A stretch of DNA of 64,000 nucleotides from Streptomyces sp. CB01249 (GTDB taxonomy: Bacteria > Actinomycetota > Actinomycetes > Streptomycetales > Streptomycetaceae), in NCBI RefSeq assembly GCF_001905735.1, contig NZ_LISW01000006.1, positions 255,432 through 319,431 of the forward strand, given 5' to 3'. Positions within the stretch are counted from its first letter, which is position 1. Each line of letters opens with the position of its first letter. This document shows positions 43,307 to 52,188 of this stretch, in pieces. Under the pieces are notes generated by a model. It was given only the letters and a program-made list of their open reading frames with translations. It had not been told where the DNA came from and did not search any database. Position numbers and translations under genes: made by a program.

Positions 43307-43963
43307 ATGACCTTTGCGCCCACCCCGATTCCGTCCCGCACCCAGTACGTGCTGGAGGCGATCAAGCACGCGATCCTCACGGCACAACTGAGGCCGGGGC
43401 AGGCGCTCGTGGAGACCGAGCTCGCCGCGCAGTTCGGGGTCTCCAAGACCCCCGTCCGCGAGGCGCTGAAGACCCTCGCCGGCACCGGACTCGTCGTCAT
43501 GAGCCAGTACAAGGGCGCCACCGTCCGGCTGGTCGACGCGGCCATGGCCCGCGAGGTCTACGACGTACGGCTGCTGCTCGAACCGGAGGCGCTGCGCCGC
43601 TCGATCACCCGCAAGGCGTCCCTCGACGCGGCGCAGGAGGCCCTGGAGCGGGCGGATTCGGCGGGCGACAAGGCCGACCGCTCGCTCGCCAACCGGGACT
43701 TCCACCGGGCGCTCTACCTGCCCTGCGGCAACCCGCTGCTCGCCCGGATGCTGGACGAGGTCCGCGACCAGGCGGCGCTGGTCTCCACGGTCGCCTGGTC
43801 GGCGATCCCGTCCTGGGAGCGGGAGGCGGCCGAGCACCGGGAGATCCTGCGGCTCGCGCTCGCCGACGACGCGGACGCGGCGGCCGGGGCCCTGCACGAC
43901 CACATCGCGTCGTTCGTCCGCCGCGCCTTCCCCGACGACGAGGACGGGGGCGGCGCGGCGTGA
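43307..43963 (+). CDS. GntR-family regulator (FCD domain)
   Basis: 218 residues. N-terminal winged helix with LVETELAAQFGVSKTPVREALKTL (about 35-58), then an all-helical FCD domain whose NRDFHRALY and EHREIL provide the usual metal-binding His residues. FadR-type regulators often sense sugar acids. It leads an operon with an L-KDA-dehydratase-like and an arabinonate-dehydratase-like gene, so probably represses it, releasing in response to a pathway acid. The stop overlaps a GTG of the next gene. Confidence 0.92.
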   Translation: MTFAPTPIPSRTQYVLEAIKHAILTAQLRPGQALVETELAAQFGVSKTPVREALKTLAGTGLVVMSQYKGATVRLVDAAMAREVYDVRLLLEPEALRRSITRKASLDAAQEALERADSAGDKADRSLANRDFHRALYLPCGNPLLARMLDEVRDQAALVSTVAWSAIPSWEREAAEHREILRLALADDADAAAGALHDHIASFVRRAFPDDEDGGGAA

Positions 43964-43992
43964 CCCCGCACACCGAAGAAAGGCCAGTCCGC

Positions 43993-44895
43993 ATGGACCT
44001 CACCCCGCTGAAGGCGGCCCTCGCAGATGTCGTGGCGATCCCGGTGACCCCGTTCGCCGGGGACGGATCCATCGACACGACGGCGCACCGCGCCCTGCTG
44101 CGGAGACTGCTCGACGGCGGCGTGCGCATCGTCACCCCGAACGGCAACACCGGGGAGTTCTACGCGCTCACCCCCGAGGAGCGGCGCACCGTCACCGAGC
44201 TGACCGTCGAGGAGGCCGGCGGCCGCGCGACGGTCCTGGTCGGCGTCGGACACGACGTGCCGACCGCCGTCGCCGCCGCCGAGCACGCCCGGGACGCCGG
44301 GGCCGAGATGGTGATGGTCCACCAGCCTGTCCACCCGTACGTCTCGCAGGACGGCTGGATCGACTACCACCGGGCCATCGCGGAGGCCGTGCCCGGGCTC
44401 GGGGTCGTCCCGTACATCCGCAACCCGCACCTGGACGGCGGCTGCCTGGCCGTCCTCGCCGACAGCTGCCCCAACGTCATCGGCGTCAAGTACGCGGTGC
44501 CGGACGCGGCCCGCTTCGCCGCCTTCGCCCGCGACGCCGGACTGGACCGCTTCGTCTGGGTCGCCGGGCTCGCCGAGTTGTACGCCCCGGCCTACTTCTC
44601 GGCGGGCGCGACGGGCTTCACCTCCGGGCTCGTCAACGTGGCGCCCGGCGTCTCGCTGGCCATGCTGGAGGCGCTGCGGGCCGGCGACCACCCGGCCGCC
44701 ATGAAGGTCTGGGAGCAGATCCGCCGCTTCGAGGAGCTGCGCGCCGACCGTCAGTCCGCCAACAACGTGACCGTCGTCAAGGAGGCCCTGGCCGCGCTCG
44801 GGCTCTGCGACCGCGCGGTGCGCCCGCCCAGCCGGGTGCTGCCCGAGGCCCAGCGCGCCGAGGTCGCCGACCAGATCGCCGGGTGGTCCATATGA
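43993..44895 (+). CDS. DHDPS-superfamily sugar-acid dehydratase/aldolase
   Basis: 300 residues from ATG 43993 (AAAGG upstream); GTG 43960, overlapping the gntR stop as GTGA, is an alternative. Schiff-base Lys166 (NVIGVKYAVPD) and Tyr141 (VVPYIRNPHL) are in place, and PNGNTGEFYAL replaces the DapA GTTGE motif. Next to an arabinonate-dehydratase-like gene the best guess is L-2-keto-3-deoxyarabonate dehydratase, giving 2,5-dioxopentanoate. A related keto-deoxy-sugar aldolase is the alternative. Overlaps the next ATG as ATGA. Confidence 0.8.
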   Translation: MDLTPLKAALADVVAIPVTPFAGDGSIDTTAHRALLRRLLDGGVRIVTPNGNTGEFYALTPEERRTVTELTVEEAGGRATVLVGVGHDVPTAVAAAEHARDAGAEMVMVHQPVHPYVSQDGWIDYHRAIAEAVPGLGVVPYIRNPHLDGGCLAVLADSCPNVIGVKYAVPDAARFAAFARDAGLDRFVWVAGLAELYAPAYFSAGATGFTSGLVNVAPGVSLAMLEALRAGDHPAAMKVWEQIRRFEELRADRQSANNVTVVKEALAALGLCDRAVRPPSRVLPEAQRAEVADQIAGWSI

Positions 44896-46619
44896 CCGGC
44901 CGCATCGCCCCCGAGGAACTGCGCAGCCACCAGTGGTACGGCACCGACGGGCTCCGCTCGTTCAGCCACCGCGCCCGCACCCGTCAGCTCGGCTACCTCC
45001 CCGAGGAGCACCTGGGCAAGCCGGTCGTGGCGATCCTCAACACCTGGTCGGACATCAACCCCTGCCACGTCCACCTGCGCGACCGGGCGCAGGCCGTGAA
45101 GCGCGGGGTCTGGCAGGCGGGCGGCTTCCCGCTGGAGTTCCCGGTCTCCACGCTCTCGGAGACCTTCCAGAAGCCGACCCCGATGCTCTACCGGAACATG
45201 CTGGCGATGGAGACCGAGGAGCTGCTGCGCTCCTACCCGGTCGACGGGGCGGTGCTGCTCGGCGGCTGCGACAAGTCCACCCCGGCGCTGCTGATGGGCG
45301 CCGCGTCCGTGGACCTGCCGGCCGTCTTCGTACCGGCGGGGCCGATGCTGCCGGGGCACTGGCGCAACGAGGTCCTGGGCTCCGGCACCGACATGTGGAA
45401 GTACTGGGACGACAAGCGCGCCGGGCTCATCGGCGACTGCGAGATGGGCGAGCTGGAGAACGGCCTCGCCCGCTCGCCCGGCCACTGCATGACCATGGGC
45501 ACCGCCTCCACCCTCACCGCCGCCGCCGAGGCCCTCGGCGTCACCGTCCCGGGCGCCTCCTCGATCCCCGCCGTCGACTCCGGCCACGACCGGATGGCCG
45601 CCGCCTCCGGCCTCCGGATCGTCGAACTGGTGTGGCAGCAGCGGAAGCTGTCGCAGATCCTCACGGCCGAGGCGTACGAGGACGCCGTCGCGACCGTCCT
45701 CGCGCTCGGCGGGTCCACCAACGCCGTCATCCACCTCATCGCGATGGCCGGACGCTCCGGGATCAAGCTCACCCTGGACGACTTCGACCGCATCGCCCGC
45801 ACCGTCCCGGTCCTCGCCAACCTGCGCCCCGGCGGGAAGTACCTGATGGAGGACTTCCACTTCGCGGGCGGGCTCCCCGGATTCCTGGCCCGGCTCACCG
45901 ACGTCCTGCATCTCGACCGGCCCACGGTCGCGCACGACACCCTGCGCGAACAGCTCGACGGGGCGCTGGTGCACAACGACGACGTCATACGGAAGCGCTC
46001 CAACCCGCTCGCGGACGAGGGCGGCGTGGCGGTGCTGCGCGGCAACCTCTGCCCGGACGGCGCCGTCATCAAGCACATCGCCGCCGAACCGCACCTGCTG
46101 CGCCACACCGGGCCCGCGGTCGTCTTCGACGACTACCAGGAGATGCAGCGCACCATCAACGACCCGGCGCTCGCGCTCACCCCCGACCATGTGCTCGTCC
46201 TGCGCAACGCCGGACCCAAGGGCGGTCCGGGGATGCCCGAGTACGGCATGCTGCCGATCCCCGACTACCTGCTCAAGCAGGGCGTACGGGACATGGTCCG
46301 GCTCTCCGACGCCCGGATGAGCGGCACCAGTTACGGCGCCTGCGTGCTGCACATCGCGCCCGAGTCGTACGTCGGCGGGCCCCTCGCCCTCGTCCGCACC
46401 GGTGACCTGGTCACCCTGGACGTCGAGGCGCGGCTGCTGAACCTCGACGTGTCCGACGAGGAACTGGCGCGCCGCCGCGCCGAGTGGACCCCGCCGCCCG
46501 TCCGCTACGAGCGCGGCTACCAGGCGCTCTACCAGGACCAGATCACCCAGGCCGACACCGGCTGCGACTTCGCCTTCCTGGCCCGGCCGGGAGAAGTGCC
46601 CGACCCGTACGCCGGCTGA
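44892..46619 (+). CDS. IlvD/EDD-family sugar-acid dehydratase, probably L-arabinonate dehydratase
   Basis: 575 residues from ATG 44892, overlapping the previous stop; a GTG at 44883 is less likely. Fe-S ligands are Cys58 (SDINPCH), Cys126 (GGCDKS) and Cys199 (PGHCMTMGT); Lys128 matches the modified lysine of pentonate dehydratases. The segments and their spacing parallel the Rhizobium L-arabinonate dehydratase almost exactly, shifted by one residue. It would convert L-arabinonate to L-2-keto-3-deoxyarabonate. Other pentonate or hexonate substrates remain possible. Confidence 0.85.
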   Translation: MTGRIAPEELRSHQWYGTDGLRSFSHRARTRQLGYLPEEHLGKPVVAILNTWSDINPCHVHLRDRAQAVKRGVWQAGGFPLEFPVSTLSETFQKPTPMLYRNMLAMETEELLRSYPVDGAVLLGGCDKSTPALLMGAASVDLPAVFVPAGPMLPGHWRNEVLGSGTDMWKYWDDKRAGLIGDCEMGELENGLARSPGHCMTMGTASTLTAAAEALGVTVPGASSIPAVDSGHDRMAAASGLRIVELVWQQRKLSQILTAEAYEDAVATVLALGGSTNAVIHLIAMAGRSGIKLTLDDFDRIARTVPVLANLRPGGKYLMEDFHFAGGLPGFLARLTDVLHLDRPTVAHDTLREQLDGALVHNDDVIRKRSNPLADEGGVAVLRGNLCPDGAVIKHIAAEPHLLRHTGPAVVFDDYQEMQRTINDPALALTPDHVLVLRNAGPKGGPGMPEYGMLPIPDYLLKQGVRDMVRLSDARMSGTSYGACVLHIAPESYVGGPLALVRTGDLVTLDVEARLLNLDVSDEELARRRAEWTPPPVRYERGYQALYQDQITQADTGCDFAFLARPGEVPDPYAG

Positions 46620-46648
46620 ACGGCCCCTCAGGAATTCCGGCGCCCCCT

Positions 46649-46666
46649 TGTTCGACATACCGAACA
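46649..46666. promoter_or_regulatory. GTTC-N8-GAAC operator before the sugar ABC operon
   Basis: TGTTCGACATACCGAACA, perfect arms TGTTCG/CGAACA around ACATAC. Identical at 15 of 18 positions to the dyad between iclR and the aldehyde dehydrogenase gene. Confidence 0.65.
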
Positions 46667-46675
46667 CCATGCGGG

Positions 46676-46683
46676 AAGCGCTT
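46676..46683. promoter_or_regulatory. AAGCGCTT palindrome
   Basis: An 8-bp palindrome with central CG, typical of LacI-family or catabolite operators. GCAAGCGCTTC (read on the minus strand) recurs at 58362-58372. Confidence 0.3.
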
Positions 46684-46715
46684 GCACCCCCGTACAGAGA
46701 GAACGGAGACGTGTC

Positions 46716-47645
46716 ATGGCCCAAGCCTCCGCCGCGGCCACACCGCCCAAGGTGCCCCGGCGCCGCTCCGCAAGCCCCCGCCGGCTGCCGTATCTGCTGA
46801 TCGCCCCCGCGGGGCTGCTGATGCTCGGCTTCATCGCCTATCCGGTGGTCAGCGTCTTCTACTACAGCCTGCAGAACTACAACGTCACCAAGCCCTGGCG
46901 GAACGGCTTCGCGGGCCTGGACAACTTCACCCGGATCTTCACCGAGGACGACCAGTTCTGGACGACCCTCGGCTTCAGCGCCCAGTGGGTGATCGTGCAG
47001 GTCGCGCTCCAGCTCACGCTGGGGCTCGCGCTGGCCCTGATCGTCAACCAGACCTTCATCGGCCGGGGCATCTCCCGCGCCATGGTCTTCTCGCCGTGGG
47101 CCGTCTCCGGGGTGCTGACCAGCACCATCTGGATCCTGCTCTACAACTCCTCGACCGGCTTCAGCCGCTACCTCGCGGACGCCGGGATCGGCGACTACGG
47201 CACCTCGGTGCTCTCCGACACCGGCACCGTCTTCTGGGCCGCGACCGTCGCCGAACTCTGGCGCGGCGTCCCCTTCTTCGCCATCCTCATCCTCGCCGAC
47301 CTCCAGTCCGTCTCCAAGGAGCTGTACGAGGCGGCCGCCGTGGACGGCGCCGGACGGCTGCGGCAGTTCTTCCACATCACCCTGCCCCACCTGCGCGACG
47401 CGATCATCCTGTCCACGCTGCTGCGCGGGGTCTGGGAGTTCAACAACGTCGACCTGCTCTACACCCTCACCGGCGGCGGACCGGCCGGCGAAACCACCAC
47501 GCTGCCGCTCTACGTCGCCAACACCGGCATCGAGGGCCACGACTTCGGCTACGCCTCCGCGCTCACCACCGTCGCCTTCGTGATCCTCCTCTTCTGCTCG
47601 ATCGTCTATCTGCGCCTGAGCAAGTTCGGAGGCGACCACAAGTGA
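46716..47645 (+). CDS. Sugar ABC transporter permease (MalF type)
   Basis: 309 residues. Six membrane helices; the EAA loop is EAAAVDGAGRLRQFFHITLP, the contact site for the ATPase. The N-terminal ~24 residues are basic and cytoplasmic. It pairs with the next permease (GTGA overlap) and the lipoprotein at 52189. CUT1-type transporters import oligosaccharides. No ATPase gene lies nearby, so the shared MsiK ATPase of Streptomyces is the likely partner. Confidence 0.93.
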   Translation: MAQASAAATPPKVPRRRSASPRRLPYLLIAPAGLLMLGFIAYPVVSVFYYSLQNYNVTKPWRNGFAGLDNFTRIFTEDDQFWTTLGFSAQWVIVQVALQLTLGLALALIVNQTFIGRGISRAMVFSPWAVSGVLTSTIWILLYNSSTGFSRYLADAGIGDYGTSVLSDTGTVFWAATVAELWRGVPFFAILILADLQSVSKELYEAAAVDGAGRLRQFFHITLPHLRDAIILSTLLRGVWEFNNVDLLYTLTGGGPAGETTTLPLYVANTGIEGHDFGYASALTTVAFVILLFCSIVYLRLSKFGGDHK

Positions 47646-48559
47646 CCGCAGCCCTCGCCGAGAAGAACGACACCCGTGCCGCACGGCCGGCCGCCCCCGA
47701 GGGCCCGCCGCCCGCCGCGCCCCGCCGCAGGCCAGGACGCGAACGCGCCTTCGACGACGTACCGCGCTGGCAGATCTACGTACCGCTGGGCCTCTACCTG
47801 GTCTTCACGCTCGTCCCGTTCTACTGGATGTTCCTCTTCGCCGTACGGCCCGCGGGCTCCACCTCGCTGGTGCCCTGGCCGATGACCGGGGAGCACTTCT
47901 CGAAGGTCTGGAACGAGCGCAGCTTCGCCGTCTTCTTCCAGAACAGCATGATCGTCGGCGTCTGCACCCTGGTCGCCACGACCCTCGTCGCCCTGGCCGG
48001 CGGCTACGCCCTCGCCCGGTTCGACTTCAGGATCAAGAACGGCTTCATGCTGGCGCTGCTCTGCTCGCAGTTCATCCCCGGCGCGCTGATGCTCGTCCCG
48101 CTCTTCGAGATCTTCAAGAACCTCCAGATGATCAACTCCCTGGGGAGCGTGGTCATCGCCGAGACGGTCTTCCAGCTGCCGCTCTCCATCATCCTGATCA
48201 GCGGATTCATCAAGAACGTGCCGCCCTCGCTGGAGGAGGCCGCCTGGGTGGACGGCTGCTCGCGCTTCCGGGCCTTCTGCGCGGTCGTGCTGCCGCTGCT
48301 GCGCCCCGGGCTCATCGCCGTCGGCTCCTTCGCCTTCGTGCACAGCTGGAACCACTTCCTGTTCGCGCTGATGTTCCTCAGCGAGCAGGACAAGCAGACG
48401 ATCCCGGTCGGCCTGAACACCCTCATCGGCGCGGACAGCGTCGACCTGGGCGCGCTCGCCGCGGGCGGGGTGATCGCCGCGGTGCCCGTGGTGATCGTCT
48501 TCGCCTTCATCCAGAAGTGGCTGATCACCGGCTTCAGCGCCGGCGCCGTGAAGGGGTGA
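47642..48559 (+). CDS. Sugar ABC transporter permease (MalG type)
   Basis: 305 residues from GTG 47642, overlapping the previous stop as GTGA. Six helices after a ~40-residue basic and Pro-rich cytoplasmic N-terminus. The EAA loop is EEAAWVDGCSRFRAFCAVVLP and the C-terminus KWLITGFSAGAVKG is typical of MalG-like subunits. Forms the second half of the channel. Confidence 0.93.
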   Translation: MTAALAEKNDTRAARPAAPEGPPPAAPRRRPGRERAFDDVPRWQIYVPLGLYLVFTLVPFYWMFLFAVRPAGSTSLVPWPMTGEHFSKVWNERSFAVFFQNSMIVGVCTLVATTLVALAGGYALARFDFRIKNGFMLALLCSQFIPGALMLVPLFEIFKNLQMINSLGSVVIAETVFQLPLSIILISGFIKNVPPSLEEAAWVDGCSRFRAFCAVVLPLLRPGLIAVGSFAFVHSWNHFLFALMFLSEQDKQTIPVGLNTLIGADSVDLGALAAGGVIAAVPVVIVFAFIQKWLITGFSAGAVKG

Positions 48560-48564
48560 CGGAC

Positions 48565-49743
48565 ATGACCTCGCTGCCCCCCGCCGCCACGCCCGTCCCG
48601 ATCGTCCTCGCGGGCGCCCGGGGCCACGGCCGCTGGCACCTCGCCAACATCCGCCGCCTCCAGCACCAGGGGCTCGTCCGCCTCGCCGGCATCTGCGAGC
48701 TCACCCCGCTCGACGCCACCGAGCTGGCCGCCTTCGCGGACGAACCCCCCGAGCAGTCCGCCGACTTCGGCGCCCTCCTGGACTCCACCGGGGCCCGGGC
48801 CGCCGTCATCTGCACCCCCATCCAGACCCACACCGCGCTCGCCCTGACCGCCGCCGGGCGCGGAGTGCACCTCCTCCTGGAGAAGCCGCCCGCCGCCACC
48901 CGCGCCGACTTCGACCGCATCCGCGCCGCAGTGCGCGACGCGGGCACCGCCTGCCAGGTGGGCTTCCAGTCCTTCGGCTCGCACGCCGTCCCCGCCATCC
49001 GGGAACTAGTCGCCACCGGAGCCATCGGCACCGTCCGGGGGTACGCGGCGGCGGGCGCCTGGGTCCGCGACGACGCCTACTACCGGCGGGCGCCCTGGGC
49101 CGGGCGGCGCCGCATCGGGGACACCGAGGTGGTCGACGGCGTCCTCACCAACCCGCTGGCCCATGCCGTCGCCACGGCCCTCGAACTCGCCGGGACCACC
49201 GCCGAGGACGTCACCGCCATCGACACCGAGCTCTTCCGCGCCCACGACATCGAGGCCGACGACACCTCCTGCGTCCGCGTCACCACCGCGTCCGGGCCGC
49301 CCGTCACCGCCGCCGTCACCCTCTGCGCGGAACAGGCGGGGGAGCCGTACGTCGTCGTCCACGGCGACCGCGGCCGCGTCACCTTCTGGTACAAGCAGGA
49401 CCGCGTCCTCGTCCAGCGCGCGGGCCACGGCCCGGTGGAAACCGTGCACGGGCGCACCGACCTCCTGGAGAACCTGGTCGCCCACCTGACGGAGGGCGCC
49501 ACGCTCCTCGTACCGCCGGAGCGCACCGGCGCCTTCATGGAGGTCGTGGAGGCGGTACGGACGGCGCCCGAACCGCGCCCCCTGCCGTCCGACGCCTGGC
49601 ACACCGCCCCCGTGCCCGGCACCGGGGCCACCCGCCGGGTGGTGCGCGGCATCGACGCCCTGGTCGCGTCCGGCGCCGAAACCCTCGCCCTCTTCTCCGA
49701 ACTCGGCGCCCCCTGGGCACGCAGCGAGGTGACCTCCCCATGA
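48565..49743 (+). CDS. Gfo/Idh/MocA-family oxidoreductase
   Basis: 392 residues from ATG 48565, eight bases after AAGGGG; GTG 48556 (GTGA overlap with the permease) is an alternative. An N-terminal Rossmann fold and the signature Glu106-Lys107-Pro108 (LLLEKPP) are present. The C-terminal domain is the usual alpha/beta sheet. The family includes L-arabinose 1-dehydrogenase of Azospirillum, so it could supply L-arabinonate to the dehydratase upstream. Pairing with a PmoA-like protein also fits oxidoreductases acting on sugar derivatives. The substrate is not visible. Confidence 0.85.
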   Translation: MTSLPPAATPVPIVLAGARGHGRWHLANIRRLQHQGLVRLAGICELTPLDATELAAFADEPPEQSADFGALLDSTGARAAVICTPIQTHTALALTAAGRGVHLLLEKPPAATRADFDRIRAAVRDAGTACQVGFQSFGSHAVPAIRELVATGAIGTVRGYAAAGAWVRDDAYYRRAPWAGRRRIGDTEVVDGVLTNPLAHAVATALELAGTTAEDVTAIDTELFRAHDIEADDTSCVRVTTASGPPVTAAVTLCAEQAGEPYVVVHGDRGRVTFWYKQDRVLVQRAGHGPVETVHGRTDLLENLVAHLTEGATLLVPPERTGAFMEVVEAVRTAPEPRPLPSDAWHTAPVPGTGATRRVVRGIDALVASGAETLALFSELGAPWARSEVTSP

Positions 49744-50567
49744 CGAACACCGCCCTGCTCAGCTGCGCCGGACGCCCCGTCGGCCGCTACACCTACCTCC
49801 CCGCCGACGCGGCCCGCCCCTACCTCCACCCGGTCACCACCCTCGCGGGCATCCCCGTCACCGAGGAGCGTCCCGCCGACCACATCCACCACCTGGGCGC
49901 CTCCGTCGCCGTCCCGGACGTCTCCGGGCACAACTTCTGGGGCGGGCGCACCTTCGTCCGGGGCCAGGGGCCCACCGTGCTCGACAACCACGGGACGCAG
50001 CGCCACCTGGGCTGGAAGCTGTGCGACCCGGACGGCTTCGTGGAGGAGCTCGGCTGGGAGGCCGCCGGCGGCGAACTGCTGCGCGAACACCGCACGGTGG
50101 CCGCTGCCGCACTCTCGGACACCGCCTGGGCGCTCGACCTCTCCTTCTCGCTCACCAACCCCGGCCCCGGCGACCTGTCGATCGGCAGCCCCGCCACCAA
50201 CGGCCGCCCCGGCGCCGGATACGGCGGCTTCTTCTGGCGCGCCCCCAAGGAGGCGGCCGCGCCCGCCGTGTTCGGCCCGACGGCGGACGGCGAGGAGGCG
50301 GTGCACGGGCGGCCCGCCGACTGGGTCGCGCTCTGCGGCGAGCGCTGGTCGCTGGTCTTCGCCGGGGCCACCGAGGAGACCCGCCGCGACCCGTGGTTCG
50401 TGCGCACCGCCGAGTACCCGGGCGTCGGCTCCTCCCTCGCCGCCGCCGAACGGCTCCCCGTTCCCGCAGGGGCCACGGTCGTACGCCGCGTGGTCACCGT
50501 AGTCGCGGACGGCCGCCTCGACCGGGCGGGCGCCGCCGCCCTCGTCCGCAGGGCGGTGACGGCGTGA
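49740..50567 (+). CDS. PmoA-like (DUF6807) protein
   Basis: 275 residues. The motif PADHIHHLGASVAVPDVSGHNFWGG, with two or three clustered histidines, is characteristic of proteins annotated PmoA/DUF6807, frequent next to Gfo/Idh/MocA genes. Despite the name there is no evidence for methane monooxygenase function. It has no signal peptide. ATG overlaps the previous stop as ATGA, and its stop overlaps the GH43 start as GTGA, so all three are coupled. Confidence 0.85.
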   Translation: MTNTALLSCAGRPVGRYTYLPADAARPYLHPVTTLAGIPVTEERPADHIHHLGASVAVPDVSGHNFWGGRTFVRGQGPTVLDNHGTQRHLGWKLCDPDGFVEELGWEAAGGELLREHRTVAAAALSDTAWALDLSFSLTNPGPGDLSIGSPATNGRPGAGYGGFFWRAPKEAAAPAVFGPTADGEEAVHGRPADWVALCGERWSLVFAGATEETRRDPWFVRTAEYPGVGSSLAAAERLPVPAGATVVRRVVTVVADGRLDRAGAAALVRRAVTA

Positions 50568-52105
50568 GCCCCCGGCCCCCGTGGGTGGCCGACCAGGGCG
50601 ACGGCACCTACCGCAACCCGGTCCTGAACGCCGACTGGTCCGACCCCGACGTGATCCGCGTCGGCGACGACTTCTACCTCACCGCCTCCAGCTTCGGCCG
50701 CGCCCCCGGACTGCCGCTGCTCCACTCCCGCGACCTCGTCAACTGGACGCTGACCGGGCACGCCCTGGACCGCCTGGAGCCCGCCGCCGAATTCGCGGTG
50801 CCCCGCCACGACTGCGGGGTGTGGGCGCCCTCGCTGCGGCACCACGCCGGACGGTTCTGGATCTTCTGGGGCGACCCCGACCACGGCATCCAGCAGATCA
50901 GCGCCGAGGACGTCCGGGGCCCGTGGACCGCGCCGCACCTGGTGAAGGCCGGACGGGGACTGATCGACCCGTGCCCGCTGTGGGACGAGGAGACCGGCGA
51001 GGCGTACCTCGTGCACGCCTGGGCCAAGTCCCGCTCCGGGATCAAGAACCGGCTCACCGGACACCGGATGAGCCCCGACGGGCGGGAACTCCTGGACGAG
51101 GGCAAGACCCTGATCGACGCCGACACGCTGCCCGGCTGGTTCACCCTGGAGGGCCCCAAGCTGCACCGCCGCAACGGCGAGTTCTGGATCCTGGCCCCGG
51201 CGGGCGGGGTCGCGACGGGCTGGCAGGGCGCGTTCCGCTCGCGCGACTTCTTCGGTCCCTACGAGGAGCGCGTCGTCCTCGCCCAGGGCCGGACCGGCGT
51301 CAACGGGCCGCACCAGGGCGCCTGGGTGGACACCCCGGCCGGTGAGGACTGGTTCCTGCACTTCCAGGAGCGCGGGGCGTACGGCCGCGTGACGCACCTC
51401 CAGCCGATGCGCTGGGACGGTGACGGCTGGCCGGTCATCGGCGACTCCGGCGAACCCGTCGCCACGCACCGCAAGCCCGCCCTGCCCGCCCAGCCCGTCG
51501 AGGCCCCGGCCTGCGACGACGGCTTCCCGGGCGGCCGCCACGGCAGGCAGTGGCAGTGGACGGCGAACCCGCGCCCCGGCTGGACCGTCGCACACGCCGG
51601 GGACGGGCTGCGGCTGAGCTGCGTACCCGCCCGGGACGCGCACGACCTGCGGCTCCTGCCCCACGTACTGGTCCAGCGGCTGCCCGCCGAGACGTTCACC
51701 GCCGAGGTCGGACTCGCCCTGGACAGCGAGGTGCCCGGGGCGAAGGCGGGGTTCGCCGTGCTCGGGGACGCGTTCAGCTGGATCGGGCTCGAACGGCAGG
51801 CGGACGGCGGGGCGCTGCTGGTGCACCGGTTCGCCGAGGCGACCGCCACCGCCGAGCGCGACGCCGGGCACGCCGGGCCGGCGCCCTCGGGCACGGCGCG
51901 GCTGCGGATCGAGGTGGCGGCGGGGGCCCGGTGCCGCTTCCTGGCCGACACCGGGGACGGGGCCGGGTTCCGGCCCTCCGGACAGGTCTTCGCCGCCACC
52001 CCGTGGCGCTGGGTCGGCGCGCTGCTCGGGCTGTTCGCCACCGCGCCGCCCGGGACGGGCCCGACCGGGACCGCCCGCTTCACCGGCTTCCACGTAACCG
52101 CGTAA
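50564..52105 (+). CDS. GH43-family glycosidase, intracellular
   Basis: 513 residues from GTG 50564. The five-bladed propeller domain carries the catalytic base in WSDPDVIRVGDDFYLTASSF (Asp27 or Asp29), the pKa modulator Asp135 in LIDPCPLW and the acid Glu196 in FTLEGPKLH. Residues ~330-513 form a C-terminal beta-sandwich. Similar enzymes are beta-xylosidases or alpha-L-arabinofuranosidases. No signal peptide, so it should act on imported oligosaccharides such as arabino-oligomers from pectin. Confidence 0.9.
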   Translation: MSPRPPWVADQGDGTYRNPVLNADWSDPDVIRVGDDFYLTASSFGRAPGLPLLHSRDLVNWTLTGHALDRLEPAAEFAVPRHDCGVWAPSLRHHAGRFWIFWGDPDHGIQQISAEDVRGPWTAPHLVKAGRGLIDPCPLWDEETGEAYLVHAWAKSRSGIKNRLTGHRMSPDGRELLDEGKTLIDADTLPGWFTLEGPKLHRRNGEFWILAPAGGVATGWQGAFRSRDFFGPYEERVVLAQGRTGVNGPHQGAWVDTPAGEDWFLHFQERGAYGRVTHLQPMRWDGDGWPVIGDSGEPVATHRKPALPAQPVEAPACDDGFPGGRHGRQWQWTANPRPGWTVAHAGDGLRLSCVPARDAHDLRLLPHVLVQRLPAETFTAEVGLALDSEVPGAKAGFAVLGDAFSWIGLERQADGGALLVHRFAEATATAERDAGHAGPAPSGTARLRIEVAAGARCRFLADTGDGAGFRPSGQVFAATPWRWVGALLGLFATAPPGTGPTGTARFTGFHVTA

Positions 52106-52188
52106 CCGGACCACCGTCCGGCGCTCCCACCCCCCATGCACGCGCACGAACCGAGAGACCCGAGAGAACCGAGAGAGAAGAGCCGATC

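Noticed and set aside
49740..50567. Methane/particulate monooxygenase subunit
   Set aside because: The PmoA label for this family is historical; no copper ligands or membrane helices are present.
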